Below, piece by piece: positions 5,027-13,695 of a DNA stretch of 17,836 nucleotides. Location of the stretch: assembly GCA_902497035.1 (NCBI GenBank), contig CABVDL010000051.1, positions 1 through 17,836 on the forward strand. The letters run 5' to 3'. The notes beneath the pieces are model-generated. The model did not search any database and was not told the origin of the DNA. It saw only the letters and a program-made list of their open reading frames with translations. Numbering within the stretch: position 1 is the stretch's first letter; each line of letters opens with the position of its first letter. The position numbers were made by a program, and so were the translations under genes. The DNA comes from an uncultured Prevotella sp. (GTDB lineage: Bacteria > Bacteroidota > Bacteroidia > Bacteroidales > Bacteroidaceae).

Positions 5027-7279
5027 ATGGAAACCATTTATCTTTGCATCGTTATCTTCGTGCTTTGCCTGGCAGTGTTCGACCTGTTTGTGGGCGTAAG
5101 CAACGATGCCGTTAACTTCCTCCAATCGGCCGTGGGCGCGCGGGTCGCAAGTTTCCGGACTGTACTAATCATCGCCTCGGTGGGTGTGCTGTTGGGTACC
5201 GTAATGTCTTCCGGCATGATGGACGTGGCCAGACACGTCATCATGGTGCCCTCCCACTACTCGTTTCATGAGGTGATGACCATTTTCCTCGCCGTTATGG
5301 TGACGGACGTGATCATTTTGGACATGTTCAATACGTTGGGCATGCCGACTTCCACCACCGTGTCGCTGGTGTTTGAGCTGTTGGGCGGCACGGCCATGCT
5401 CGCCATGCTGAAGATGGCTGCCGACAGCAGCCTCGATTTCAGCAGTCTGGTCAACTCTACCAAAGCCCTGCAGGTGATCATCGCTATCTTCGTGTCCGTG
5501 GCCATCTCGTTTATTGTCGGTATGGCCGTCATGTGGATAAGCCGCGTGGTTTTCACCTTTAACTATAAGAAGCACAGCCGCTATACCATTGCCATATTCG
5601 GCGGCATCGCGTTCACGGTGCTTTCCTATTTCATTCTGATACAGGGTATGGGAAAGAGTCCCTACATCTCTGCCGAAACGCGAGGCTTCATAAACGCCAA
5701 CACCAATATGCTGCTGGTTGCCACGTTTATAGGCTCCACCATTGTCATGGAGGTGCTGCATCTGCTGAGGATAAACATCTTTAAGTTTATCGTGCTGATG
5801 GGCACTTTTGCCCTGGCCATGGCCTTTGCCAGCAACGACCTGGTCAACTTCATCGGCGTGCCTTTGGCCGGTCTCGACTCTTATCGCGACTTCCATGCCA
5901 ATGCCAACGGTGCGGACGCCGACCAGTTCTTGATGACCTCGCTGATGTCCTCGGCCCGCACCCCGCTGTATTATCTGATGGCTGCCGGCATGATAATGAT
6001 TGTCGCAATGGCCACGTCGAAGAAGGCGCAGAATGTGATCAAGACCTCTGTCGACCTCTCTCGCCAGGATGAGGGCGACGAGATGTTCGGCTCAAGCCGT
6101 GCCGCGCGCTCCATCGTGCGCTTCTTCCAGTCGGCCGTGTATTGGGCAGCCCACCTTTTCCCCGTTGGAGTCCGCCAGTGGATTAACAGCCGCTTCAATG
6201 CCAATGAGGTGGTGCTGACAGACGACGCGGCCGCTTTCGATGTGGTGCGTGCGGCCGTCAACCTTGTCATAGCCTCCATGCTTATCGTGTTCGGCACCAA
6301 CCACCAGTTGCCGCTCTCTACGACCTATGTGACATTCATGGTGGCGATGGGTTCGAGTCTTGCCGACCGCGCGTGGAGCCGCGAGAGTGCCGTCTTCCGT
6401 GTGACGGGCGTGCTGAGCGTTATCGGCGGCTGGTTTATCACCGCCGGCGTGGCTTTCCTTACCTGCGCGCTGGTATGCCTTTGCATGTGGTACGGTGGAT
6501 TTGTCGTGGAGGGATTTTTCATGTTCCTCGTCATCTTCCTCTTGTGGCGCAGCAACCGCCAGTATAACCGTAAGAAGCAGCAGGCCAAGGAGGCTGAGGA
6601 CAGCTTCCGCCTGATGATGCGCACCCGTGACCCGGAGCTCGTCTGGGAGATGCTGCGCAGTCACGTGCGCGACACCCAAAGCAAGACCTGCCGCTTTGCG
6701 CTCGAGCAATACAATGTCATCCTTGACTCCTTCCAGGACCGAAAGGTGGGCAACTTGCGCCGCAGCGACAAGGGATTGCGCAAAGCGCTGCAGATGTTGA
6801 AGAAATTGCGCAGGCAGGAGATGCTTGGCCTGAAGAAGTCGCCGATAGAGATGGCCGTGGAGCGCAACACGTGGTTCCATATCGGCGCCAATAGTGACGA
6901 GCAGCTTATCTATACCCTGCGGCGCATGCTGGCTCCTATTAAAGAGCATGTTGACAACAACTTCGTGCCAATACCCGAAGCTTACGTCAAGGAATATGAG
7001 CCTGTCAGGCAGACTATCAACGAGCTGATGAAAGAGACGACCGACGAGATAGAGACCAACCATTACGACGAGTACCGCAAGGTGCTGGCCCAGGCCGACG
7101 CCTGCAAGGACGAGCTATCGGTCATCCGCAAGAGCCACCTCTACCGCATGCAGACGAGCAAGAACAACAAGTATTACCAGGTGGATATGGTCTATCTTAA
7201 CCTCCTGCAGGAGTCACAGCAGCTGCTCAGCAACATGCGCCATCAGTTGCGCTCGGCCAAGAAGTTTATGGAGGAATAG
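5027..7279 (+). CDS. pit: PiT-family inorganic phosphate transporter with cytoplasmic helical domain
   Basis: This is a 750-aa inner-membrane phosphate transporter, probably ion-coupled. The two PiT signature repeats are present as GVSNDAVNF (23-31) and ASNDLVNF (268-275), variants of the usual GANDVANA. A third region, PLSTTYVTFMVAMGSSLADRAW, matches the C-terminal PiT repeat. Many hydrophobic segments fill residues 1-500. Residues about 505-750 are hydrophilic and strongly helical (NRKKQQAKEAEDSF, LRKALQMLKKLRRQEM), resembling PhoU/DUF47-type helical domains, which are normally separate proteins beside Pit transporters. The fusion therefore seems to carry its own regulator; my PhoU/DUF47 assignment is by character, not by a clear motif. 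The protein is far longer than the ~500-aa E. coli PitA; I believe long forms are usual in Bacteroidetes. It is a single-gene unit with a Pho-box-like promoter and a strong terminator. Confidence 0.92.
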   Translation: METIYLCIVIFVLCLAVFDLFVGVSNDAVNFLQSAVGARVASFRTVLIIASVGVLLGTVMSSGMMDVARHVIMVPSHYSFHEVMTIFLAVMVTDVIILDMFNTLGMPTSTTVSLVFELLGGTAMLAMLKMAADSSLDFSSLVNSTKALQVIIAIFVSVAISFIVGMAVMWISRVVFTFNYKKHSRYTIAIFGGIAFTVLSYFILIQGMGKSPYISAETRGFINANTNMLLVATFIGSTIVMEVLHLLRINIFKFIVLMGTFALAMAFASNDLVNFIGVPLAGLDSYRDFHANANGADADQFLMTSLMSSARTPLYYLMAAGMIMIVAMATSKKAQNVIKTSVDLSRQDEGDEMFGSSRAARSIVRFFQSAVYWAAHLFPVGVRQWINSRFNANEVVLTDDAAAFDVVRAAVNLVIASMLIVFGTNHQLPLSTTYVTFMVAMGSSLADRAWSRESAVFRVTGVLSVIGGWFITAGVAFLTCALVCLCMWYGGFVVEGFFMFLVIFLLWRSNRQYNRKKQQAKEAEDSFRLMMRTRDPELVWEMLRSHVRDTQSKTCRFALEQYNVILDSFQDRKVGNLRRSDKGLRKALQMLKKLRRQEMLGLKKSPIEMAVERNTWFHIGANSDEQLIYTLRRMLAPIKEHVDNNFVPIPEAYVKEYEPVRQTINELMKETTDEIETNHYDEYRKVLAQADACKDELSVIRKSHLYRMQTSKNNKYYQVDMVYLNLLQESQQLLSNMRHQLRSAKKFMEE

Positions 7280-7308
7280 TATTGTTGCCCCTCTAAGTTG
7301 AACTTTAT

Positions 7309-7360
7309 ACGGGCCTCCGCTCATCATCCCTTTTTAGGGGTGGAGAGGGAAGCCCGTTTT
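7309..7360 (+). terminator. Hairpin terminator after pit
   Basis: ACGGGC (7309-7314) pairs with GCCCGT (7352-7357), and an inner arm (CTCATCATCCC with GGGGTGGAGAG, one mismatch and some G-T pairs) closes on a TTTTTA loop. A short T-run follows the outer stem (7357-7360). It lies 30 bp after the pit stop and isolates pit from the next operon. Confidence 0.7.
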
Positions 7361-7420
7361 GGCGTGTATATATAAATAAGGTGTGGTTACCTGTTGTCAG
7401 CTTTTATTTTTTTGAAAATC

Positions 7421-7453
7421 TTGGGACTATTTGCCAATTTTGCATTATCTTTG
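7421..7453 (+). promoter_or_regulatory. Promoter of the LptF/G-like permease and ribBA
   Basis: TTG (7421-7423), 22 bp, then TATCTTTG (7446-7453) approaches the Bacteroidetes consensus, with a perfect -7 octamer. Transcription would start around 7460, leaving about 57 nt of leader. No further TAnnTTTG element was seen before ribBA, so the two genes probably share this promoter. Apart from this and the terminator, 7280-7516 shows nothing. Confidence 0.6.
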
Positions 7454-7516
7454 CACGATAGAAACGGAACGCGGGCTGAAGAGACACCCTGCGGTGCCCC
7501 GTGCTAAGTGACATCA

Positions 7517-9424
7517 ATGAATCTTCGCATAAAGAAACTCGACATATTCATCTTAAAACAGTTCGCCCTGCTGTTTTTAGGAGCGTTGTTCATCTGCCAG
7601 TTCGTGCTGATGATGCAGTTCCTTTGGAGGCAACTCAATGACCTGATAGGCAAGGGACTGTCATTGGATGTGATTGCCCATTTTTTCTGGTACATCGCAC
7701 TGATGTTTGTGCCGATGGCCCTTCCGCTGGCCATCCTGCTCAGTTCGCTCATCACTTTCGGCAATCTGGGCGAGAGCTCTGAGCTGACGGCCATCAAGGC
7801 CGCCGGCATCTCCCTCATGCAGTCGTTTCGGTCGCTCATCGTCGTGACGGTGCTCATCTCGGGCGTCTCCTTTTATTTCCAGAACAACATCGGCCCCATG
7901 GCCAACATGAAGTTTGCCCAGTTGCTGCTGTCGATGAAGCAGAAGAGCCCCGAGCTTGAGATACCCGAGGGCATCTTCTACGACGGCATTCCCAACTGCA
8001 ACATCTATGTGCAGAAGAAGAACCTGACGACCGGCAAGCTTTACGGCATCATGATATACCGCATGACGCAGAGCTATGAGGACGCGGCCATCATCCTTGC
8101 CGACAGCGGCATGATACAGTCGACGGCCGAGAAGAAGCACTTGCTGCTGTCGCTATGGAGCGGCGAGTGGTTTGAGAACATGCAGGATGACCAGTTTGGC
8201 GGTACGGCTGCCGTGCCTTACCGCCGTGAGTCGTTTGTGGCCAAGCAAATCTACATCGACTTTGACAACGGATTCAACCTGGCCGATATGTCGGCGCTGT
8301 CCAACAACGCGCGTGGAAAAAGTCTCGCCCAGATACGCACCGACGTTGACTCGCTCAACCAGACCTACGACAGCATAGGCCGTGCATTCTATGCTGAGGC
8401 CAAACGGTTCTATTTCGCAACGCCGCCAATGAGCAGGTCCGACTCCGTCAGAGAACTGCGGCTCGCCGAGCGGAGCCGTCTTGACTTTGACCAGGCCTAC
8501 GCCAGGCTCACGCCCGACCAGAGGGCCAACGCCCTGTCCACGGCGCTGGGCAATGTGCAGCGCATGGGCTCCGACCTGCAGTTCAAGGCGATGATGGCCC
8601 ACGACAATGAGCGCATCATCCGTAACCATTACCTTGAGGCGGAGAATAAATTCGCGCTTGCGTTGCAGTGTCTCATCTTTTTCTTTATCGGCGCACCGCT
8701 CGGCGCCATCATCCGCAAGGGCGGACTGGGACTGCCGGTCATCATCTCTGTGCTGGTCTACATTGTCTTCTATATCCTTGACAATACTGGCTACAGCATG
8801 GCGCGTCAGGGTACGTGGAACGTTTGGATAGGCCACGCGATCGCTCCTGCCGTGCTGACTCCATTGGCCGCCTTCATCACCTACAAGGCCTGCAACGACT
8901 CGGTGGTGTTCAATGCCGACGGCTGGACAGCTTTCTTCCGCAAGGCTTTCGGACTCCGCATTAGGCGCAGCGTCCAGGGCAAGGAGGTCATCATCGAAGA
9001 GCCGCATTATGAACAGGACAAGGAGATATTGCTGAGGATTAACCGGGAGGTGACTGTCTACTCGCGCAGTCACAACCTGAAGTCGCCACCAAACTTCATC
9101 AAGGTGTTCTTCAAATATCAGGAGGACCACGACATAGAGAAAATCAGTGAGGAGCTTGAGGCCACCATTAAGGACCTGGCCAATACCCGCGACAGCGTGG
9201 TGCTGAGCCTGCTCAACCATTACCCGGTGCTGGCGGTGAAGGCCCATACCCGTCCGTTTGACCGCCGGTGGCTCAACATCGTGGCCGCCGTCATTGTGCC
9301 GGTGGGAATGTTCTTCTATTTCCGCATGTGGCGGTTCCGCCTGAGACTGCTGCGTGATCTGCGCGTCATCAAGTACACCAATACGCAGCTCATCAACCAT
9401 CGTGTGCACGAGCCTCACGCATAG
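7517..9424 (+). CDS. LptF/LptG-family (YjgP/YjgQ) permease
   Basis: LptF and LptG are the inner-membrane subunits that, with the LptB ATPase, extract lipopolysaccharide and pass it to the LptC/A/D bridge. This 635-aa protein has the family layout: three N-terminal membrane segments (about 13-35, 55-80 and 100-120; the loop GNLGESSELTAIKAAGIS is the cytoplasmic coupling region), a periplasmic domain, then three more segments starting at FALALQCLIFFFIGAPLGAIIRKGG. It is much longer than E. coli LptF/G (~360 aa): a charged C-terminal extension of about 150 residues ends with another membrane segment (IVAAVIVPVGMFFYFRMW). I believe such long forms are typical of Bacteroidetes. LptF and LptG cannot be told apart here. 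A GTG at 7508 is in frame, but the ATG at 7517 gives the expected MNLRIKKLDIF start. ribBA follows after 50 bp. Confidence 0.88.
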   Translation: MNLRIKKLDIFILKQFALLFLGALFICQFVLMMQFLWRQLNDLIGKGLSLDVIAHFFWYIALMFVPMALPLAILLSSLITFGNLGESSELTAIKAAGISLMQSFRSLIVVTVLISGVSFYFQNNIGPMANMKFAQLLLSMKQKSPELEIPEGIFYDGIPNCNIYVQKKNLTTGKLYGIMIYRMTQSYEDAAIILADSGMIQSTAEKKHLLLSLWSGEWFENMQDDQFGGTAAVPYRRESFVAKQIYIDFDNGFNLADMSALSNNARGKSLAQIRTDVDSLNQTYDSIGRAFYAEAKRFYFATPPMSRSDSVRELRLAERSRLDFDQAYARLTPDQRANALSTALGNVQRMGSDLQFKAMMAHDNERIIRNHYLEAENKFALALQCLIFFFIGAPLGAIIRKGGLGLPVIISVLVYIVFYILDNTGYSMARQGTWNVWIGHAIAPAVLTPLAAFITYKACNDSVVFNADGWTAFFRKAFGLRIRRSVQGKEVIIEEPHYEQDKEILLRINREVTVYSRSHNLKSPPNFIKVFFKYQEDHDIEKISEELEATIKDLANTRDSVVLSLLNHYPVLAVKAHTRPFDRRWLNIVAAVIVPVGMFFYFRMWRFRLRLLRDLRVIKYTNTQLINHRVHEPHA

Positions 9425-9474
9425 GCCGGGCGATGGCTATATATATTATTAATGTAAAAAAGAAAAGAAGCCAT

Positions 9475-10683
9475 ATGTCAGATTTCAAATTAAGCAGCAT
9501 CGAGGATGCGCTGGAAGATTTCAAGCAGGGCAAGTTCGTCATTGTCGTTGACGACGAGGACCGCGAGAACGAGGGTGACCTGATTACCGCGGCTGAGATG
9601 ATAACGCCGGAGAAAGTCAACTTCATGCTGAAGAACGCCCGCGGTGTGCTGTGTGCGCCGATTACGATATCCCGGGCCGAGGAGCTCGACCTGCCCCATC
9701 AGGTGGAAGACAACACGTCGATGCTCGGCACGCCCTTCACCATCACCGTCGACAAGCTTGAGGGCTGTACGACCGGCGTGTCGGCACACGACCGTGCCGA
9801 AACCATCAAGGCACTGGCCGACCCCGCCTCCACGCCACAGACCTTCGGCCGTCCCGGCCACATCAATCCCCTGTATGCGCAGGACAACGGCGTGCTGAGA
9901 CGCTCAGGTCATACTGAGGCCGCCATCGACCTTTGCAAGCTCTCCGGACTATACCCCGCCGGCGTGCTGATGGAGATTATGAACGACGACGGCAGCATGG
10001 CGCGCATGCCGCAGCTGCAGGAGAGGGCCAGGGAATGGGGCATGAAGATTATCTCCATAGCAGACCTTATCAAATACCGCCTGAAGCGTGAGACCAGCAT
10101 TGAGGTGGGCGAGGAGGTAGACCTGCCGACTGTCTATGGCCACTTCCACCTCATCCCCTTCCGCCAGACCAGTAACGGCCTGGAGCATATGGCTCTTGTG
10201 AAAGGCACGTGGAACGAGAATGAACCTATTCTGGTGCGTGTGCACTCGTCTTGCGCTACAGGCGACATTCTGGGCAGCATGCGCTGCGACTGTGGCGAAC
10301 AGCTGCACAAGTCGATGCAGATGATAGAGAAGGAGGGCAAGGGAGTCGTCATCTACATGCAGCAGGAAGGCCGCGGCATCGGACTGATGAACAAGATTGC
10401 CGCCTACAAGCTGCAGGAGAAGGGCATGGATACCGTTGAGGCCAACATCCACCTCGGCTTCAAGCCCGACGAGCGCGACTACGGCTGCGGCGCCCAGATG
10501 CTGCGTCACCTTGGCGTGCACAAGATGCGGCTGATGACCAACAACCCCACCAAACGCGTCGGTCTCGAGGCTTACGGACTGGAAATAGTCGAGAATGTGC
10601 CCATTGAGGTTACGCCCAACCGCTACGACATCAAATACTTGCGCACAAAGCGCGACAGGATGGGCCATACGCTGCATCTGTAA
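9475..10683 (+). CDS. ribBA: Bifunctional DHBP synthase / GTP cyclohydrolase II
   Basis: This enzyme catalyses both entry steps of riboflavin synthesis: ribulose 5-phosphate to 3,4-dihydroxy-2-butanone 4-phosphate (RibB, residues 1 to about 205) and GTP to the pyrimidine intermediate (RibA, about 205-402). RibB motifs are DDEDRENEGDL (from 26), LEGCTTGVSAHDRA and RRSGHTEAAIDL. RibA has the zinc ligands Cys260, Cys271 and Cys273 within VHSSCATGDILGSMRCDCG, then QQEGRGIGL and DERDYGCGAQML. Both domains look complete. The open frame begins at 9433, but the ATG at 9475 (MSDFKLSSIEDAL) is the conserved type of start, preceded by an A/G-rich stretch. It lies 50 bp after the permease and is probably co-transcribed. 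No FMN riboswitch is visible upstream. Confidence 0.96.
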   Translation: MSDFKLSSIEDALEDFKQGKFVIVVDDEDRENEGDLITAAEMITPEKVNFMLKNARGVLCAPITISRAEELDLPHQVEDNTSMLGTPFTITVDKLEGCTTGVSAHDRAETIKALADPASTPQTFGRPGHINPLYAQDNGVLRRSGHTEAAIDLCKLSGLYPAGVLMEIMNDDGSMARMPQLQERAREWGMKIISIADLIKYRLKRETSIEVGEEVDLPTVYGHFHLIPFRQTSNGLEHMALVKGTWNENEPILVRVHSSCATGDILGSMRCDCGEQLHKSMQMIEKEGKGVVIYMQQEGRGIGLMNKIAAYKLQEKGMDTVEANIHLGFKPDERDYGCGAQMLRHLGVHKMRLMTNNPTKRVGLEAYGLEIVENVPIEVTPNRYDIKYLRTKRDRMGHTLHL

Positions 10684-10762
10684 AAATTATAAGTAATCGG
10701 CGGGGCGTAGCACATGCACTATGGAAATATTACGGCCTCTTTCTCTAAATAATGTTACGTTT

Positions 10763-10795
10763 TTTGCGTTATCTCATTAATAATGCTTACTTTTG
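10763..10795 (+). promoter_or_regulatory. Promoter of the aspartate aminotransferase gene
   Basis: TTTG (10763-10766), 21 bp, then TACTTTTG (10788-10795) is a full match to TTTG-N19-21-TAnnTTTG. Transcription starting near 10800 leaves about 15 nt before the ATG at 10816 and rules out the in-frame ATG at 10783, which lies inside the promoter. Confidence 0.8.
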
Positions 10796-10815
10796 TGGGC
10801 AATAAATTGACTGTT

Positions 10816-12009
10816 ATGGCACAATTATCAGATCGGCTCAACCGTCTTGCTCCCTCCGCAACATTGGCAATGTCGCAGAAGAGCAATGAAATGAAAGCAC
10901 AAGGCATTGATGTTATCAACATGAGTGTCGGCGAGCCCGACTTTATGACCCCGGAGTCTATCAAGCAGGCGGGCATCAAGGCCATCGTGGATAACTATTC
11001 GAAGTATTCCCCGGTTCCCGGCTACATGGCGCTCCGTCAGGCTATTGTTGACAAACTGGACCGTGAGAACCACTTGACCTACTCTACAAAGGAGGTAATT
11101 GTGGGTACTGGCGGCAAGCAGGGGGTCTGCAACGCTATTCTTGCCCTGGTAAACCCTGGCGATGAGGTGGTCATTCCCGCACCATATTGGGTAAGCTATC
11201 CGCAGATGGTAAAGTTGGCAGGCGGTACTCCCGTCGTTGTGCGCACGGCTTTCGGTAACGACTACAAGATGACCCCCGGACAGCTGGAGGCAGTCATCAC
11301 GCCGAAGACCAAGATGCTCATCCTTTGCTCGCCGAGCAATCCTACCGGCAGTGTCTATACACAGGACGAGCTGGAGGCACTGGCAGCCGTGCTGCGCAAG
11401 CACCCTGAGGTGTTCGTGCTGTCCGACGAGATTTACGAGCATATCAATTACGTCGGTTTCCAGGCCAGCATAGCCGCCTGCGAGGGCATGAGGGAGCGTA
11501 CGGTCATCTGCAACGGAGTGAGCAAGGCTTATGCCATGACAGGCTGGCGCCTGGGCTGGGTGGCAGCCCCCGAATGGATAGTGAAGGGCATGAGCAAGCT
11601 GCAGGGCCAGTACACGAGCGGCACATGCGATGTCAGCCAAATGGCCGCGCTGGCCGCCTATGAGGGTGACCAGCAGTGCGTGGAGACCATGCGCAAGGCC
11701 TTTGAGCGCCGCCGCGACCTCATTGTGAGGCTCGCCCGTGAGATACCCGGGCTCAAGGTCAACGTGCCACAGGGCGCTTTCTATCTCTTCCCAATGTGCG
11801 ACGCGTTCTTCGGCAAGCGCGCCGGCGACACGGTCATCAAGACCTCGACTGACTTCTCCATGTATCTCCTCCAGGAGGCTCATGTGGCCACCGTGGCAGG
11901 TGACGCTTTCGGTGAGCCCGACGGTTTCCGCATGAGCTACGCCACAAGCGATGACAATATCCGGGAGGCACTGAAACGGATTAAGGAGGCTTGCGCGAAA
12001 TTAATCTAA
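10816..12009 (+). CDS. aspC: Class I PLP-dependent aminotransferase (aspartate aminotransferase, type Ib)
   Basis: The 397-aa enzyme transfers the amino group between aspartate and 2-oxoglutarate, or a similar pair. Fold-type I signatures are complete: NMSVGEPDF near the N-terminus, GTGGKQGVCNAI (cofactor phosphate cup), CSPSNPTGSVY, LSDEIYEHINY (the Asp that pairs with the pyridine nitrogen), the Schiff-base Lys237 in SKAYAMTGWRLGW and a C-terminal RMSYATS with the carboxylate-binding Arg. The type Ib assignment rests on the pattern VPGYMALRQAI and overall length; other amino acid substrates are possible. It has its own promoter and stands 132 bp after ribBA, so it is likely a single-gene unit. 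Confidence 0.88.
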   Translation: MAQLSDRLNRLAPSATLAMSQKSNEMKAQGIDVINMSVGEPDFMTPESIKQAGIKAIVDNYSKYSPVPGYMALRQAIVDKLDRENHLTYSTKEVIVGTGGKQGVCNAILALVNPGDEVVIPAPYWVSYPQMVKLAGGTPVVVRTAFGNDYKMTPGQLEAVITPKTKMLILCSPSNPTGSVYTQDELEALAAVLRKHPEVFVLSDEIYEHINYVGFQASIAACEGMRERTVICNGVSKAYAMTGWRLGWVAAPEWIVKGMSKLQGQYTSGTCDVSQMAALAAYEGDQQCVETMRKAFERRRDLIVRLAREIPGLKVNVPQGAFYLFPMCDAFFGKRAGDTVIKTSTDFSMYLLQEAHVATVAGDAFGEPDGFRMSYATSDDNIREALKRIKEACAKLI

Positions 12010-12059
12010 AAATAGTGTTAAAAAGAAAGTAAACAAAGGAATATCTATACAAAAGTTGT

Positions 12060-12067
12060 TATCTTTG
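12060..12067 (+). promoter_or_regulatory. -7 element upstream of exbB
   Basis: TATCTTTG matches TAnnTTTG, but no clear -33 TTTG is found at the expected distance. If used, it gives a leader of about 115 nt before the exbB ATG at 12190. That leader is AT-rich near the start codon and has no recognised riboswitch or strong hairpin. Confidence 0.5.
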
Positions 12068-12189
12068 TACGTGCAAAGACGGCCACGGGTAATCTCTTGT
12101 TAAAGGCTGTCAATGTCGTAAAGAAAACAATGCTATTGAACTTTAAGAAAAATCAATTATTTATTTATAATCAAAATTAAACAAAAACT

Positions 12190-13035
12190 ATGGCAACTAC
12201 ACAAAAGGCCGCAGCCCCCAAGGCTGCACAGAAGTCTAAGGGCTTCACTGGTATCAGAGGTGCATTCTGGATTATCGTTGTCTGCTTCGTTGCAGCACTT
12301 TGCATCTTCAACTTATGGCTTGGCAGTGGCGCCAACTTCCAGGGTGGCGACAATGCTAATGCTCCTCTTAACATTTTCGGTACAATCTATAAGGGCGGTT
12401 ATGTGGTGCCTATCATCCACACGCTGTTGCTCACCGTGCTTTGTCTCGCTGTTGAGCGCTATTTCGCTCTGAAGACTGCTTTCGGTAAGGGTTCTCTGAC
12501 CAAGTTCGTGGCCAACATCAAGGCTGCCCTTGCTGCCAATGACTTCAACAAGGCTGAAGATCTTTGCAATAAGATGCAGGGTTCCGTCGCCAACGTCGTG
12601 CTTGCTTCCCTGCACGCTTACAAGAACATGGAGAGCGGCGCCAACGCAGCACTGAAGAAGAGCCAGAAGGTGGCCCGCATCGAGCAGGCTCACGAGGAGG
12701 CCACTCAGCTCGAGATGCCTACGCTGCAGATGAACCTTCCTATCATCGCTACCATCGTAACGCTCGGTACCCTTACCGGACTGCTTGGTACTGTGACCGG
12801 TATGATTCGTTCATTCCAGGCTCTGGCTGCTGGTGGCGGTGGTGACTCACTTGCTCTGTCAACTGGTATTTCTGAGGCTCTGGTCAACACGGCCTTCGGT
12901 ATCGCAACTTCTTGGTGCGCAGTTATTGCCTATAACTTCTACACCAATAAGATCGATAAGCTGACTTATGCACTCGACGAGGTAGGTTACACAATCGCAC
13001 AGACTTACGAAGCTAACCACACAGACGAGGCTTAA
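12190..13035 (+). CDS. exbB: MotA/TolQ/ExbB-family proton channel
   Basis: ExbB forms the pentameric inner-membrane channel that, with ExbD, uses the proton gradient to drive TonB. The protein has 281 aa. An Ala/Lys-rich N-terminus is followed by membrane segments at about 26-47 and 71-90 (the latter ending VERYFAL, as in the family), a cytoplasmic helical region, then the two conserved family segments IATIVTLGTLTGLLGTVTGMI and ISEALVNTAFGIATSWCAVIAY. The family-typical Glu/Thr/Gly positions around GISEAL are present. It leads the exbB-exbD-exbD-tonB run with 30 bp to the next gene. TolQ function cannot be excluded from sequence alone, but the adjacent tonB argues for ExbB. Confidence 0.93.
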   Translation: MATTQKAAAPKAAQKSKGFTGIRGAFWIIVVCFVAALCIFNLWLGSGANFQGGDNANAPLNIFGTIYKGGYVVPIIHTLLLTVLCLAVERYFALKTAFGKGSLTKFVANIKAALAANDFNKAEDLCNKMQGSVANVVLASLHAYKNMESGANAALKKSQKVARIEQAHEEATQLEMPTLQMNLPIIATIVTLGTLTGLLGTVTGMIRSFQALAAGGGGDSLALSTGISEALVNTAFGIATSWCAVIAYNFYTNKIDKLTYALDEVGYTIAQTYEANHTDEA

Positions 13036-13065
13036 TTTTTGCTAACCCTTTAAAATGTTATCGCT

Positions 13066-13692
13066 ATGGGTAAAGTAAAAATTAAGAAGGCAGACGTCTG
13101 GATAGACATGACCCCCATGTCCGACGTGATGGTGCTTCTGCTGACTTTCTTCATGCTGACATCTACGTTTGTCAAGCAGGAGCCAGTGAAAGTGAACACG
13201 CCTGGATCAGTATCGGAGATCAAAGTCCCGGAAAGCAACGTCTTGAATGTGCTCGTCGGCAACGACGGAAAGATTTTCATGAGCATGGACAAGACTACCG
13301 ACGTGCAGAACGTCCTGAGTGACGTTACAGGCCAGTTCGGTGTCTCACTTACCGGGGCCCAGACGAAGAAGTTCCTGAATACTCCTATGTGGGGCGTTCC
13401 TATGGACAAGCTTCAGGCTTTCCTGAACTTGGACGAGGCGCAGATGCCCGAGGCTCTCAAACAATATGGCATTCCTACTGACTCTGTAAAGGGAAAGACG
13501 GGAGCTGCCGCCATGAGTGAGTTCCAGATTTGGGTAAAGGCCGCCAAGGATGCCAACCCCGACGCCAAGATTGCCATCAAGGCTGATGAGAAGACGCCTT
13601 ACAAGACAATCAAGAAGTTGATGAGTGAGCTTCAGGACATGAACGAGAACCGTTACTATCTGATTACTCAATATAAGAAAGCGGAGGACTAA
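13066..13692 (+). CDS. exbD: ExbD/TolR-family biopolymer transport protein, copy 1
   Basis: ExbD has one membrane helix that sits in the ExbB pore plus a periplasmic domain. This 208-aa protein starts with a basic stretch and the helix DMTPMSDVMVLLLTFFMLTS, with Asp20 in the place of the essential proton-carrying Asp of ExbD (Asp25 in E. coli). The periplasmic part is larger than in E. coli (141 aa total): an insertion of roughly 60 residues (about 85-150) precedes the usual C-terminal strand-helix pattern PDAKIAIKADEKTPYKTIKKLM. It is 3 bp upstream of the second exbD. The two differ clearly in sequence, so this is an old paralogue pair rather than a recent duplication. Confidence 0.92.
   Translation: MGKVKIKKADVWIDMTPMSDVMVLLLTFFMLTSTFVKQEPVKVNTPGSVSEIKVPESNVLNVLVGNDGKIFMSMDKTTDVQNVLSDVTGQFGVSLTGAQTKKFLNTPMWGVPMDKLQAFLNLDEAQMPEALKQYGIPTDSVKGKTGAAAMSEFQIWVKAAKDANPDAKIAIKADEKTPYKTIKKLMSELQDMNENRYYLITQYKKAED
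13683..13687 (+). promoter_or_regulatory. Shine-Dalgarno site for the second exbD
   Basis: GGAGG lies 8 bases before the ATG at 13696, within the last codons of the first exbD. It is one of few clear SD sites in the window and suits tight coupling of the two exbD genes. Confidence 0.5.
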
Positions 13693-13695
13693 AAG

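Noticed and set aside
7508..7516. GTG start for the LptF/G-like permease
   Set aside because: The ATG three codons later (7517) gives the natural MNLRIKKLDIF start, and no Shine-Dalgarno site favours the GTG.
9425..9474. FMN riboswitch before ribBA
   Set aside because: The gap is only 50 bases, AT-rich, and lacks the conserved RFN-element stems.
10783..10815. Upstream ATG (10783) for the aminotransferase
   Set aside because: It lies within the consensus promoter (-7 element 10788-10795), upstream of the likely transcription start.
12068..12189. Pho-box or riboswitch in the long exbB leader
   Set aside because: No TGTAACA repeats and no strong conserved stems were seen in this AT-rich leader.
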